NCBI GenBank assembly: GCA_021793405.1
Contig: JAJYSV010000029.1
Location: 1-46,999 of the forward strand
Origin: Acidobacteriota bacterium
GTDB taxonomy: Bacteria; Acidobacteriota; Terriglobia; Terriglobales; Acidobacteriaceae
Direction: 5' to 3'
DNA: 46,999 nucleotides
Shown here: positions 1 to 7,443 of the stretch, piece by piece
How positions within the stretch are numbered: the first letter of the stretch is position 1
How the letters are laid out: each line of letters opens with the position of its first letter
The notes under the pieces: model-generated
Seen by the model: the letters and a program-made list of their open reading frames with translations, nothing else
Told to the model about the DNA's origin: nothing
Database searches by the model: none
Translations under genes and position numbers: made by a program

Positions 1-67
1 TCTCCTCGCCTTGATCGTAAGCAAACAGAAACTTACGGCGCAAATCATCCCCATATGGCTTCGCCAT
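1..67 (-). mobile_element. IS630-type transposase, N-terminal fragment (continues off left edge)
   Basis: On the minus strand an ATG at 67 opens a frame that stays open for 22 codons to the window edge. It reads MAKPYGDDLRRKFLFAYDQG, the characteristic start of IS630-family transposases (an N-terminal helix-turn-helix preceded by the 'PYSxDLRxKxxxAY' signature). Only this start is visible, so whether the transposase is intact cannot be told. The terminal inverted repeat should lie between 68 and about 127, next to the fetB stop codon. IS630 elements insert at TA, and the fetB stop TAG (127-125) supplies one. Confidence 0.7.
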
Positions 68-124
68 CGATTCACTCGCCGCAGAGTCTCGCCAAGATGA
101 GTCTACACTATTTCAGAAAATGCT

Positions 125-907
125 CTAGCTGAGCGGTCGGAGTTGCTGCTGAGGAGTAAAAATCCTTCGCGGAGCCAAGTAGGTTGCCGTCAGACAACTG
201 ATTCCGCCGGCGGTAAAGATCATTCCTAGAATTATGAATTGATAGAGGGCCGCGTATACCGGTGACGAACCGGACAACACCATGCCGGCCATCATGCCGG
301 GAATCCAGACGATTCCGAGGCTGCGCAGATTGTCGGTGGCGGGAATGAGGCTGGCATGAAAGGAGGCGCGCAAGTACGGTTCGGCGGCACGGTCCGCCGC
401 CGCGCCGAGGGCCAGCGCGGACTCAATTTCCCCGCGGTGGGACCGGACTTCGCCCAGGAATCGATTCAGGAAGAGGGATTGGATATTCATGTTCTGCGCG
501 ATCACCATGCTGCCGACAGGGATCAGAATGATGATTTTCGGTTCGACAATACCGAGCAGTGTCATTACCGTGAGGACGCCGCCAGCACCGGCACACATGC
601 AGAGCAGCGAGAGTGTGTAGGCGCCGGGCAGTTCCGGCACTCGCCTGCGCACGATGGTGGAAGCGATGAAGATCATCGCTGCCAGCACGGGAATGCCCGT
701 CCACCAGGGGCCGCGGAGCAGGGCGGCGATGAGCAGCCCGACCAGCAGAATCTGGACCAGGCCGCGCAATAGAACGAGGGGAATTTCCTTGCCGATGTTG
801 GCCCCGCGACGCGCGGCAAACCGTGCGACCAGGATCGCCAGCACGGCCACGGCGGCGGCCTGCCCCAGTCCCAAGGATACTTGCGTGTGAAACAGCAGCC
901 TAAGCAT
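125..907 (-). CDS. fetB: FetB-like ABC transporter permease (UPF0014, iron export)
   Basis: A 260-residue polytopic membrane protein matching the UPF0014/FetB family, whose members in enterobacteria pair with FetA to export iron and lower peroxide stress. Several hydrophobic spans are visible, and family-like segments include 'KEIPLVLLRGLVQ' near residue 40, 'PVGSMVIAQNMN' near 130 and 'LIPATDNLRSLGIVWIPGMM' near 188. Length is the usual size for the family. Its ATG overlaps the end of the ATPase gene by 8 nt (ATGCTTAG, 907-900), so the two are translationally coupled. The stop codon abuts a presumed IS630 end. Family assignment is strong; iron as substrate is inferred from the family. Confidence 0.85.
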   Translation of the reverse strand: MLRLLFHTQVSLGLGQAAAVAVLAILVARFAARRGANIGKEIPLVLLRGLVQILLVGLLIAALLRGPWWTGIPVLAAMIFIASTIVRRRVPELPGAYTLSLLCMCAGAGGVLTVMTLLGIVEPKIIILIPVGSMVIAQNMNIQSLFLNRFLGEVRSHRGEIESALALGAAADRAAEPYLRASFHASLIPATDNLRSLGIVWIPGMMAGMVLSGSSPVYAALYQFIILGMIFTAGGISCLTATYLAPRRIFTPQQQLRPLS

Positions 908-1601
908 CCAGCAACTCCTGAGGCGTTCCCAGTCCGGCGGCTTGGCCGCCTTCCAGCTTCAATACCAGATCGGCTACTCGTTTGGCCTGGGAGACGTCAT
1001 GGGTCACCCAGACACAGGTCGTGTTCCGCTCGCGGACCAGGCTAACCAGGAGCCGCTCGATGTCCTGCTTGGAGGCGTCGTCGAGAGCGGAGGTAGGCTC
1101 ATCGAGCAGCAGCACCTCGGGCTGGTTGGCCAAGGCTCGCGCAATCGAAACCCGCTGCGCCTCCCCGCCGGAAAGGTTCGCGACATCACGGTCTTCGTAT
1201 CCGGCCATTCCAACATGGCGCATCAATTCCGACACCTGGGTATCTGCCAGCCCATCTCCGTGCTGCGCCGGTCCATATCGAACATTCTCGGCGGAGGTTC
1301 CTGGAAACAGGTAAGCATGCTGCATGACCATGCCGATCCGTCGCCGCAGATGTCTCGTGTCCATCTCGCGATAGTCCTTGCCATGGAACAAAATTGTGCC
1401 GTCCGTGGGTTCATCCAGCCGGTTCAACATCCGCAGCAGCGTGCTTTTTCCGGCGCCACTGGGTCCAAGAACGGCCAGGATCTGCCCCTGCTCCAGTCGG
1501 AAGCTGACATCGCGCAGCAAACATTTGGGGCCGCTCGCGAGGTCGAGGGTCCGAGAGAGCCGTACGGCTTGCAACACATCAGTATTCATGAAATTAGACA
1601 T
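900..1601 (-). CDS. fetA: FetA-like ABC transporter ATP-binding protein
   Basis: A 233-residue ABC ATPase partnered with the downstream permease. Walker A GPSGAGKST is at residues 46-53, signature LSGGE at 143-147, Walker B VLLLDE at 163-168, then an H-loop in 'WVTHD'. The short size, single domain and overlap with the FetB-like gene fit FetA, the ATPase of a putative iron exporter. The frame is open further upstream (to 1652), but residues before ATG 1601 look non-coding; a second ATG lies at 1589. No strong ribosome-binding site is seen. The region immediately upstream holds a dispersed repeat (1661-1770). Confidence 0.8.
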   Translation of the reverse strand: MSNFMNTDVLQAVRLSRTLDLASGPKCLLRDVSFRLEQGQILAVLGPSGAGKSTLLRMLNRLDEPTDGTILFHGKDYREMDTRHLRRRIGMVMQHAYLFPGTSAENVRYGPAQHGDGLADTQVSELMRHVGMAGYEDRDVANLSGGEAQRVSIARALANQPEVLLLDEPTSALDDASKQDIERLLVSLVRERNTTCVWVTHDVSQAKRVADLVLKLEGGQAAGLGTPQELLDA

Positions 1602-1660
1602 GGCGCATATCGGGCGAGAACTATGCTGGGTGCACGCCCAATTCCACTTCATCGAAGTTC

Positions 1661-1770
1661 TGATTCAGTCGATAGAAGGCCCCGCAAGGGCTAAAGCTCT
1701 ACATATTTTCAGTTATTTAGGGCAAAGCTGAAGCCGTGCCCTGATGCAAAAAAAGGCTTAGTCAGAGCTT
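1661..1770. repeat. dispersed repeat, copy 1
   Basis: A roughly 110-bp non-coding segment similar to 2628-2739. Shared blocks in order are 'tgatt.agtcgatag.aag', 'cccc.caggg', 'ata..tatt', 'cggctaaagccgtgccctgat.caaaa' (degenerate here) and 'aggctt..tcagagct'. It contains short self-complementary parts around the 'aagccgtgccc' core. It sits between the fetA start and the leader of the first DUF4142 gene. It looks like a small intergenic repeat element (REP or MITE-like); no coding potential is seen. Confidence 0.6.
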
Positions 1771-1926
1771 CCCTAACTGTAAATGAAGACCGTCGAATGC
1801 CAGGGTGGGAATTCCGGAGGACACCCTTTCAACTGGGGAATCATCCAAATTTGGTAGAGTTCTTTGGGCAACTTCCGCGACGATGTAGATCGCGCCGAAC
1901 GATTTGAAAGTAAGGAGGGAAGCAAG

Positions 1927-2610
1927 ATGAGGCGGAATAATACCAGCTTTTTCAAATTTAGTTTTTTCAGAGCAGGACTGTTGGCAACAGGGCTGTTGCT
2001 ACTGACGACAACACCGGCGGGTCTGGCGCAGATGCCGGGAGGGCAGAATGGCAGCAACCCCGGCACTCCATCGGGCGGAATGCAGCCGAATGGGATGCAA
2101 CCGAATGAAATGCAGCCGAGCGGGATGCCCCCGGAAGGAATACAGCAACCCCAGCAGAACCAGCAGTCGATGGAGCGCAACCAAACTTTTGGAAATTTAA
2201 GCAGAAATATCTATGTGGAAACGCAACTCAGCAAGCTCGCGCAGAAACACACCAGCAATGCCGACGTGAAGAAATTTGCCCAGCAGGTGATTTCCGACGA
2301 TCATAAGCTGCAGGGGAAGGTAATTGTTCCCGCAACGAACGATGGCCAGATCTTTGTGCCCCAGGTGCCCAGCCAAACGCAGCAGGCTGAAAAGCAAATG
2401 AAGAAGCTCTCTGGTCCGCAGTTCGACCAGATCTACCTGGTGCAGATGGATGCCTATGTCAAGAACGATCAGCAGGTCGCCGCGCAGGCATCTTCGATGA
2501 CGGATTCATCGGACGTAGCGAAAGTGGGAATGCAGGAGCAGAACCTGGCGAATCAACGGCAGGAGCAGATTGCCAAGCTGAGTGCAGAAGAGAACTTCAG
2601 AATCAAATAG
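1927..2610 (+). CDS. DUF4142 secreted protein, copy A
   Basis: A 227-residue protein with an N-terminal signal peptide (hydrophobic run about residues 13-34 ending 'AGLAQ'), a Gly/Met/Gln/Pro low-complexity linker (about 36-85, imperfect pentapeptides such as GMQPN) and a C-terminal helical DUF4142-type domain. Diagnostic blocks are 'NIYVETQLSKLAQKHTSNAD', 'VKKFAQQVISDDH' and 'GPQFDQIYLVQMDAYVKNDQ'. The start is set by an excellent Shine-Dalgarno AAGGAGGG at 1912-1919; an in-frame start at 1864 would add residues before the signal. Function of the family is unknown; such proteins are predicted to be periplasmic or outer-membrane. It is the first of three tandem paralogues. Confidence 0.85.
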   Translation: MRRNNTSFFKFSFFRAGLLATGLLLLTTTPAGLAQMPGGQNGSNPGTPSGGMQPNGMQPNEMQPSGMPPEGIQQPQQNQQSMERNQTFGNLSRNIYVETQLSKLAQKHTSNADVKKFAQQVISDDHKLQGKVIVPATNDGQIFVPQVPSQTQQAEKQMKKLSGPQFDQIYLVQMDAYVKNDQQVAAQASSMTDSSDVAKVGMQEQNLANQRQEQIAKLSAEENFRIK

Positions 2611-2627
2611 ATCAGTTAGGAAGCGCT

Positions 2628-2739
2628 GATTAAGTCGATAGGAAGAAGTCCCCCTCAGGGGTGACAGCCCTATAGATATTCCGCCATTTACGGCGCGGCT
2701 AAAGCCGTGCCCTGATACAAAACAGGCTTCATCAGAGCT
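2628..2739. repeat. dispersed repeat, copy 2
   Basis: Second copy of the element at 1661-1770, located just after the stop of the first DUF4142 gene. It has clearer internal symmetry: 'cccctcagggg' (2649-2661 area) and 'gcgcggctaaagccgtgcc' (2693-2711), each able to form a short hairpin. With copy 1 it brackets the first DUF4142 gene in the same orientation. The remaining gap to 3020 carries a leader homologous to that of the first gene. Confidence 0.6.
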
Positions 2740-3020
2740 ATTTTTAGATCACTTGAAGTAAAAAAACCTTGACCTGCCGCAAGGAGAAAATTCCAAGTCC
2801 TGCACTTAGCCCCACGCGAAGCGTAGACTGTCAAATTGTGGAGCACGCGGTTGTTCATGGATAAGCCACATTTCCCTTCTCAGATTGGCTGCGTGAAGGG
2901 CGTTCCCAGAGTGGGAGTCCGCAGGATACATTTTCGATGGCGATGCCGACAGACTTCCTCCAGCAACTTCACCAACGATGCAGATCGCGTCGCGCGATTT
3001 GAGATCTGGAGGTGAGCAAC

Positions 3021-3689
3021 ATGAGGCGGAATGTTTTCAGTTTTCCTCGAGCAGGACTGTTGGCAACCGGACTGCTACTGACGATAGCGCAGCCGGCAGG
3101 AGCGCAGCCGGATCTTCCTTTTGTAGCTGGCAGCTTGCAGGGTGGACCCATGCTGTCTGAAAATCACCAACAGTTCGAGAACAACCCACAAACGATGATG
3201 GCCCTCACCATTTCTGCCAGCATGTGCAGAAATATCTATGTGGAAACGCTACTGAGCGGGCTCGCGCTAAAACACACCAGCAATGCCGATATCAAGAGTT
3301 TCGCCCGGGAGATGATTGCGGTCGATCGCAGGTTTGAAACTCAGGTGAATCTGTCCCAATCGACCGAATCCGTGGAGCGATATGGAAGGGGGCAGGAAGT
3401 GAGTCTGCCGGAGTCGGACAATACCTTCCTATGTGCGAGTTTCGTGCCCAGCGAGACGAGACAGGCGCAGAAGGAAATGAAGAAGCTCTTCGGGCCGCAG
3501 TTTGACCAGAAGTATCTGGTCCAGATGGATGCTTACATCAGAAACGATCGGGAAGTGGGTGCCCGGGCATCTGTGATAAGGGGCGCGCCGGACGTCAACG
3601 CAATGGGGATACTGGCGCGAGATCTGGCGAAGGAACGGGAAACACAGATTTCCCATCTGACGGCAGAAGAAAACTTCAAAATCAAATAG
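3021..3689 (+). CDS. DUF4142 secreted protein, copy B
   Basis: A 222-residue paralogue of its upstream neighbour. It begins with the same MRRN and a signal peptide ending near 'AGAQP', and shares 'NIYVETLLSGLALKHTSNAD', 'KEMKKLFGPQFDQKYLVQMD' and the C-terminal 'LTAEENFKIK'. It is more divergent in the middle ('AVDRRF' replaces 'SDDHKL', and two cysteines appear). Start ATG 3021 is preceded by GGAGGTGA at 3008-3014; a GTG at 3012 lies within that site. The untranslated leader (about 2905-3020) also resembles the leader of the first copy (about 1797-1926), so the duplicated unit includes the upstream region. Function unknown. Confidence 0.8.
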   Translation: MRRNVFSFPRAGLLATGLLLTIAQPAGAQPDLPFVAGSLQGGPMLSENHQQFENNPQTMMALTISASMCRNIYVETLLSGLALKHTSNADIKSFAREMIAVDRRFETQVNLSQSTESVERYGRGQEVSLPESDNTFLCASFVPSETRQAQKEMKKLFGPQFDQKYLVQMDAYIRNDREVGARASVIRGAPDVNAMGILARDLAKERETQISHLTAEENFKIK

Positions 3690-3817
3690 ATGTCGTCTAG
3701 ATGTCGTCAGCCATTTGGACGATTGGCCACCTGGGCGGAGCGAATTTTTCCAGGCGCTTTGGCGGCGAAGAAGATACTATTTTGTGTAACATGATTCGAG
3801 AAAGACGGAGGATTCAG

Positions 3818-4345
3818 ATGATGCGGAGTTTTTTTACTTTTCCCAAGATTGGTTTGATGGCGGTCGGACTGTTCTTGATGGCACCCACCGTTATGCTAGC
3901 GCAAAAAGGAGATACGCAAGAGGTGCTCGCGCACTTGTACAGAAACACGAATGTGGAGACCAATCTGAGCAAGATGGCAATGAAGAACAGCACCAACGCG
4001 GATGTTAAGAAATTCGCACACCAGGTGATGTCCGACGATCGCAATGCTGGCGGCGAGTTGATGGAGTACGCAATGAAATACAATTTACGGCTGATCGCCG
4101 AAGCGCCTGCTTCGACCGTTGAGGCCGAGAAGCAGATGAAAAAACTCACAGGCGAGGCGTTCGACAAGATGTATCTAGTGCAGATGGATGCCTTCGTGAA
4201 AGACGACCAAAAAACAGCCGCACAAGCCAGCGCCATTAGCGATTCCGAGGTGAGCGCAATAGGCACAAAGATTCAGAACCTGGCCAGCGACCGCGCGAAG
4301 CAGATTACAGCTCTGACCACAGGCGAGGGGTTCCAAATCCAGTAG
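3818..4345 (+). CDS. DUF4142 secreted protein, copy C
   Basis: A 175-residue third paralogue, the shortest: signal peptide (residues 1-28, ending 'VMLAQ') followed almost directly by the DUF4142-type domain ('NTNVETNLSKMAMKNSTNAD', 'VKKFAHQVMSDDRN', 'FDKMYLVQMDAFVKDDQK', C-terminus 'GEGFQIQ'). It lacks the low-complexity linker of the first copy. GGAGG at 3807-3811 serves ATG 3818 or the adjacent ATG 3821. It is separated by 128 bp from the second copy. Function unknown; likely periplasmic. Confidence 0.8.
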   Translation: MMRSFFTFPKIGLMAVGLFLMAPTVMLAQKGDTQEVLAHLYRNTNVETNLSKMAMKNSTNADVKKFAHQVMSDDRNAGGELMEYAMKYNLRLIAEAPASTVEAEKQMKKLTGEAFDKMYLVQMDAFVKDDQKTAAQASAISDSEVSAIGTKIQNLASDRAKQITALTTGEGFQIQ

Positions 4346-4519
4346 AGAGCGTCCACCGCGCGCGAGCGGTTCGCGAGCCTGTCGCGGCCAGGTCGTACAA
4401 TGAGAGCCAGCATGCTATCCAGAGATTCATTATGGCAGCGCAGGCTCGATTCTGACGGCCCGGATTGCACGTCCGTCCCGTCTGCGCGCGTGTTCCCTCC
4501 GCCAACAGAATCCGGCCGT

Positions 4520-5323
4520 ATGACGCTTCTTCGACGCGTACGCTGGAGCGTTTGGGCGCTGCTGTTGTTTGCAATGGCGCCGTTGCTTCTCGTCTCGAGC
4601 CTGAGAGCGGAGAAGGTCAGCGATCTGACGCCGCACGGGTATGTAAACGATTTCGCCGGAGTCTTGTCGCCGGCAACCCGCGGTCATCTGGAGACGCTGT
4701 GCACGGAAGTCGACCAGCAGGCCCATGCACAGATCGCCGTGGTCACCATCCATACGACAGGCGATGACACCATCGATGACTTTGCCTCTCGCCTGGAAGA
4801 GAAATGGAAAGTCGGGCCCAAAGCGACCGACAAGGGCGTGATTCTTCTAATCGCGACCGACGACCATCATTATCGATTTGAAGTTGGATACGGTCTGGAA
4901 GGCATCCTGCCCGATGGAAAAGCGGGCTCGATCGGCCGCGAGATGGTGCCTTATTTGCGTCAGGGAAATTACGATGATGCGGTCACGGTGGGGGTACAGG
5001 ATGTAGCCCAGATCATCGCCCAGGATGCCGGCGTGACGCTGCAGACTCCCGTGCAGAACTATGTTCCGCAAAGTCAGGAGCATCCTGCCAGCGCACTGAA
5101 AGATATCTTGCTGGCTATTTTCGCGATACTTGTTTTCATCTCTCTGCTGCGATCCGGCACAAGTGGCTGGGCAGGATTTCTTCTTGGATCTATCCTCGGG
5201 AACATGTTGGGCGGCGGCCGTAGGGGTGGTGGCTTTGGCGGCGGCGATGGAGGAGGCGGCGGAGGCTTTGGCGGTTTCGGCGGCGGCGGTTCCGGGGGCG
5301 GGGGCGCTTCCGGCAACTGGTGA
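4520..5323 (+). CDS. TPM-domain membrane protein (YgcG/DUF477 family)
   Basis: A 267-residue protein: signal peptide or first membrane segment (about residues 8-30), a TPM domain (about 35-175; 'VNDFAGVLSP', 'QIAVVTIHTTGDD', 'DKGVILLIATDDHHYRFEVGYGLEG', 'PYLRQGNYDDAV'), a second hydrophobic segment ('ILLAIFAILVFISLL') and a Gly-rich tail containing runs of GGG. The tail may be surface-exposed or act as a flexible anchor. TPM proteins are commonly next to lemA, as here. Start at ATG 4520 is chosen because the signal sequence follows; an in-frame ATG at 4400 would add about 40 uncharacteristic residues. No good Shine-Dalgarno is seen at either. Confidence 0.8.
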   Translation: MTLLRRVRWSVWALLLFAMAPLLLVSSLRAEKVSDLTPHGYVNDFAGVLSPATRGHLETLCTEVDQQAHAQIAVVTIHTTGDDTIDDFASRLEEKWKVGPKATDKGVILLIATDDHHYRFEVGYGLEGILPDGKAGSIGREMVPYLRQGNYDDAVTVGVQDVAQIIAQDAGVTLQTPVQNYVPQSQEHPASALKDILLAIFAILVFISLLRSGTSGWAGFLLGSILGNMLGGGRRGGGFGGGDGGGGGGFGGFGGGGSGGGGASGNW

Positions 5324-5428
5324 CAGGCCCCGCGCATATCGTATGGAAGCCCACGCGCATCGAATGAAGGGCTGAAGCAGCGAAGACAGGTTGCAGGACC
5401 TAGGAAAGACTAAGGGAGAACAATCAAG

Positions 5429-6016
5429 ATGAAACGAACCGGCATGGTCGTTCTTGCAGTGCTCGCAATTCTGGTGGTGGTGGCGTTGCTGGTGTTTGGG
5501 AGCTATGTTTCCGCCCGCAACCAGATGGTGGCCAAGAATGAACAAGTAAAGCAAACGTGGTCGCAGGTCGAGGTTGTGATGCAGCGGCGCGCGGACCTGA
5601 TCCCCAACCTGGTGGCCACGGTACAGGGATTCGCCGCGCACGAAACGACGGTCTTCAGCGATATCGCAAATGCGCGGGCAGCACTGTTGGGAGCACGAGA
5701 TCCGCAATCGAAAATTGCGGCGAATGGACAGCTCGACAACGCTCTCGGTCATTTGCTGATGATTTCCGAAGCCTATCCGCAGTTGCGATCGAATCAGAAT
5801 TTTCTGCAACTGCAGGATGAACTGGCCGGGACGGAAAATCGCATCGCCGTCGAGCGCCGGCGGTACAACCAGGCGCTGCAGGACTACAACACCTTCATCG
5901 GCCTGTTCCCGAATAGTATCTGGGCCGGTATTGCAGGCTATCACCGGAACAATGCGTACTTTGAGGGCACTCCGGCGTCGCAGCAGGTCCCGAAGGTGGC
6001 CTTTTCCGGCAAGTAG
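5429..6016 (+). CDS. lemA: LemA family protein
   Basis: A 195-residue protein with an N-terminal transmembrane segment (about residues 6-26), then the LemA helical domain. Typical blocks are 'ARNQMVAKNEQVKQTWSQVEVVMQRRADLIPNL'-like residues 30-60, 'LLMISEAYPQLRSNQNF' near 111-127, 'AVERRRYNQALQDYN' near 140 and 'FPNSIWAG' near 160. Ribosome-binding site AAGGGAGAA precedes the ATG. Lies 105 bp after the TPM gene, forming the common TPM/LemA pair. Cellular role is not settled. A strong bidirectional terminator follows (6041-6069). Confidence 0.9.
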   Translation: MKRTGMVVLAVLAILVVVALLVFGSYVSARNQMVAKNEQVKQTWSQVEVVMQRRADLIPNLVATVQGFAAHETTVFSDIANARAALLGARDPQSKIAANGQLDNALGHLLMISEAYPQLRSNQNFLQLQDELAGTENRIAVERRRYNQALQDYNTFIGLFPNSIWAGIAGYHRNNAYFEGTPASQQVPKVAFSGK

Positions 6017-6040
6017 CACGAAGTGTTCCCATGGAGCACA

Positions 6041-6069
6041 AAACGGCTGCCCATCGAGGGCAGCCGTTT
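6041..6069. terminator. bidirectional terminator between lemA and the STAS gene
   Basis: Perfect 12-bp stem AAACGGCTGCCC (6041-6052) and GGGCAGCCGTTT (6058-6069) with loop ATCGA. The T-rich end on either strand and its position between convergent genes (lemA stop at 6016, STAS gene stop at 6091) fit a shared intrinsic terminator. Confidence 0.85.
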
Positions 6070-6090
6070 CAACTGCGGAAGTTCGAGCGA

Positions 6091-6441
6091 TTACTTGTGC
6101 GTGAAAACAGCGATGGCTTGCGCTTCATCGTCTTTGATGTCGAATACTGTGTACAGCTTGGTGATCTGAAGCAGATCGTGGACTTTTTTCGTCAGCTTCA
6201 ACAACTTCAGTTCGCCGCCCTGATTGCGCGTGGCTGTGAAGGCGCTCACTAGCTCTCCGATGCCGGAACTGTCGATGTAGTTGACTTCGGCCAGGTTGAG
6301 CAGGATATCTTTCGATCCCTTGCCCAACAATTCACGAACCGCATTGCGCAGTTGCACGCTGCCTTCGCCGAGTGTAATGCGACCGCTGAGATCGAGAATG
6401 GTGACTCCATCCACCTGACGGGTGCTGATCTTCATGCTCAC
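6091..6441 (-). CDS. STAS-domain anti-anti-sigma factor (RsbV/SpoIIAA-like)
   Basis: A 116-residue single STAS domain. The regulatory motif D57-S-S-G ('[11 protein letters not shown]') carries the serine that the partner kinase phosphorylates in this family. In the unphosphorylated state such proteins bind the kinase and free its client sigma factor or other target. The start is GTG at 6441, favoured over ATG 6435 by an AAGGAGG site 9 nt upstream (6451-6457). That site overlaps the TAA stop of the upstream kinase gene, indicating translational coupling. No sigma factor or PP2C phosphatase gene is in the window, so the target is unknown. Confidence 0.85.
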   Translation of the reverse strand: MSMKISTRQVDGVTILDLSGRITLGEGSVQLRNAVRELLGKGSKDILLNLAEVNYIDSSGIGELVSAFTATRNQGGELKLLKLTKKVHDLLQITKLYTVFDIKDDEAQAIAVFTHK

Positions 6442-6455
6442 GGTAATAGTCCTCC

Positions 6456-6884
6456 TTAGGCTCTTTTCTGAGTTGAATCCAAGTGCTTGATAAGTGTTAA
6501 CTCGGTTCCGGGATGCAGTAGCTTGAAGTGTACCTCGTCCATAAATGATCGGATGATGAAAATTCCCCGTCCGGAACCGCTGAGCAAATTCTCCGGCGCC
6601 ACTGGGTCCGGCAGGGTGTTGGGATCGAGCCCGCTTCCCTGGTCGCTGATGCGGATGACGAGCGACGAGCCGGTATTCTCAAACGAGGCAGTGATTTTCT
6701 TCTGCGGATCGTAGGCATTTCCATGGAGTACCGCATTGACCGCGGCTTCCCGCACCGCCATGGTGATCTGAAAGATCTGGTCTTCGTCCAGTCCCGATTT
6801 CTGGGCCAGTTGTTCCGCCGCTTCCTCCACTTTGTTCACGCTGTCCAGCGACGAGTCCAAAGTGTAACTGAATCGACTTCCCAT
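6456..6884 (-). CDS. RsbW-like serine kinase / anti-sigma factor (HATPase)
   Basis: A 142-residue GHKL ATPase. N-box '[12 protein letters not shown]' at residues 45-56, G1 box 'SDQGSGLDP' at 80-88, G2 box '[12 protein letters not shown]' at 103-114. These are hallmarks of the RsbW/SpoIIAB group that phosphorylates a STAS partner, here encoded immediately downstream. Start at ATG 6884 gives the usual family length; the frame is open to 7136, but that extension has no recognisable domain, and GTG codons just upstream are alternatives. No clear Shine-Dalgarno is present. Confidence 0.8.
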   Translation of the reverse strand: MGSRFSYTLDSSLDSVNKVEEAAEQLAQKSGLDEDQIFQITMAVREAAVNAVLHGNAYDPQKKITASFENTGSSLVIRISDQGSGLDPNTLPDPVAPENLLSGSGRGIFIIRSFMDEVHFKLLHPGTELTLIKHLDSTQKRA

Positions 6885-7443
6885 GGAATTCACCACACAC
6901 CTGGCCCGCTTGAATTGTCTTTCCTGGCCTTCGAATGCGGATGTCGCCGCAAACGGTCCCCAGAAACTCTCCACAGGGGCAGTTTGCTTGCATATTCGCC
7001 GAGTGTCAAGGCGGTCTTTCCATTGGCGTAACGAACCGGCTTCGATGGGGAGGATTTTTTCGTCCTGTGCCGGTTGGCTCAAGAGCGCGAAACTGCATCC
7101 CAGTTTCTGATATCGCTTCGCATTTGGAACAGCCACTCGACGAGGGAACCGAGGGGCTTCGGCTGGCGAGCCGCCTTGCGTCTCTGAGCGCCTTGAAATG
7201 AGGTTTCGTGAAGGGGGCGAGCCGCGCGGAATTTATGTCGGCTTTTGTAGTCGTCAAACAGGAAAGAATCTGCCCCGGCGTTCGACGGGGTTGAGTAGAC
7301 TGTCAAGGAAGGTCGAACCGGTTCGCATGCAGGATTAGAGCGCGTCCGTTGATTGCCGCGCGGGCTTTTCTTTCAAGAAAGGCTAGACGAATACCCGTTT
7401 GTGACTCGGAAGCAGGTTGCCGACCGCTCAATGCAGATCGAAA
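6885..7443. other. non-coding gap between divergent rsbW-like and mgtE-like genes
   Basis: About 560 bp with no convincing gene; several short frames overlap here but none resembles a known protein. It presumably holds the two divergent promoters. Visible structure: a perfect 12-bp palindrome CGAACCGGTTCG (7314-7325), a short hairpin CCCCG...CGGGG (about 7273-7290) and a CTTTC/GAAAG hairpin (about 7370-7381). No promoter hexamers could be placed with confidence. Confidence 0.4.

Noticed and set aside
7006-7306. Minus-strand frames of 75-83 codons between the rsbW-like and mgtE-like genes
   Set aside because: Two overlapping frames of similar length with no Shine-Dalgarno or recognisable domain; treated as chance open frames in a GC-rich gap.
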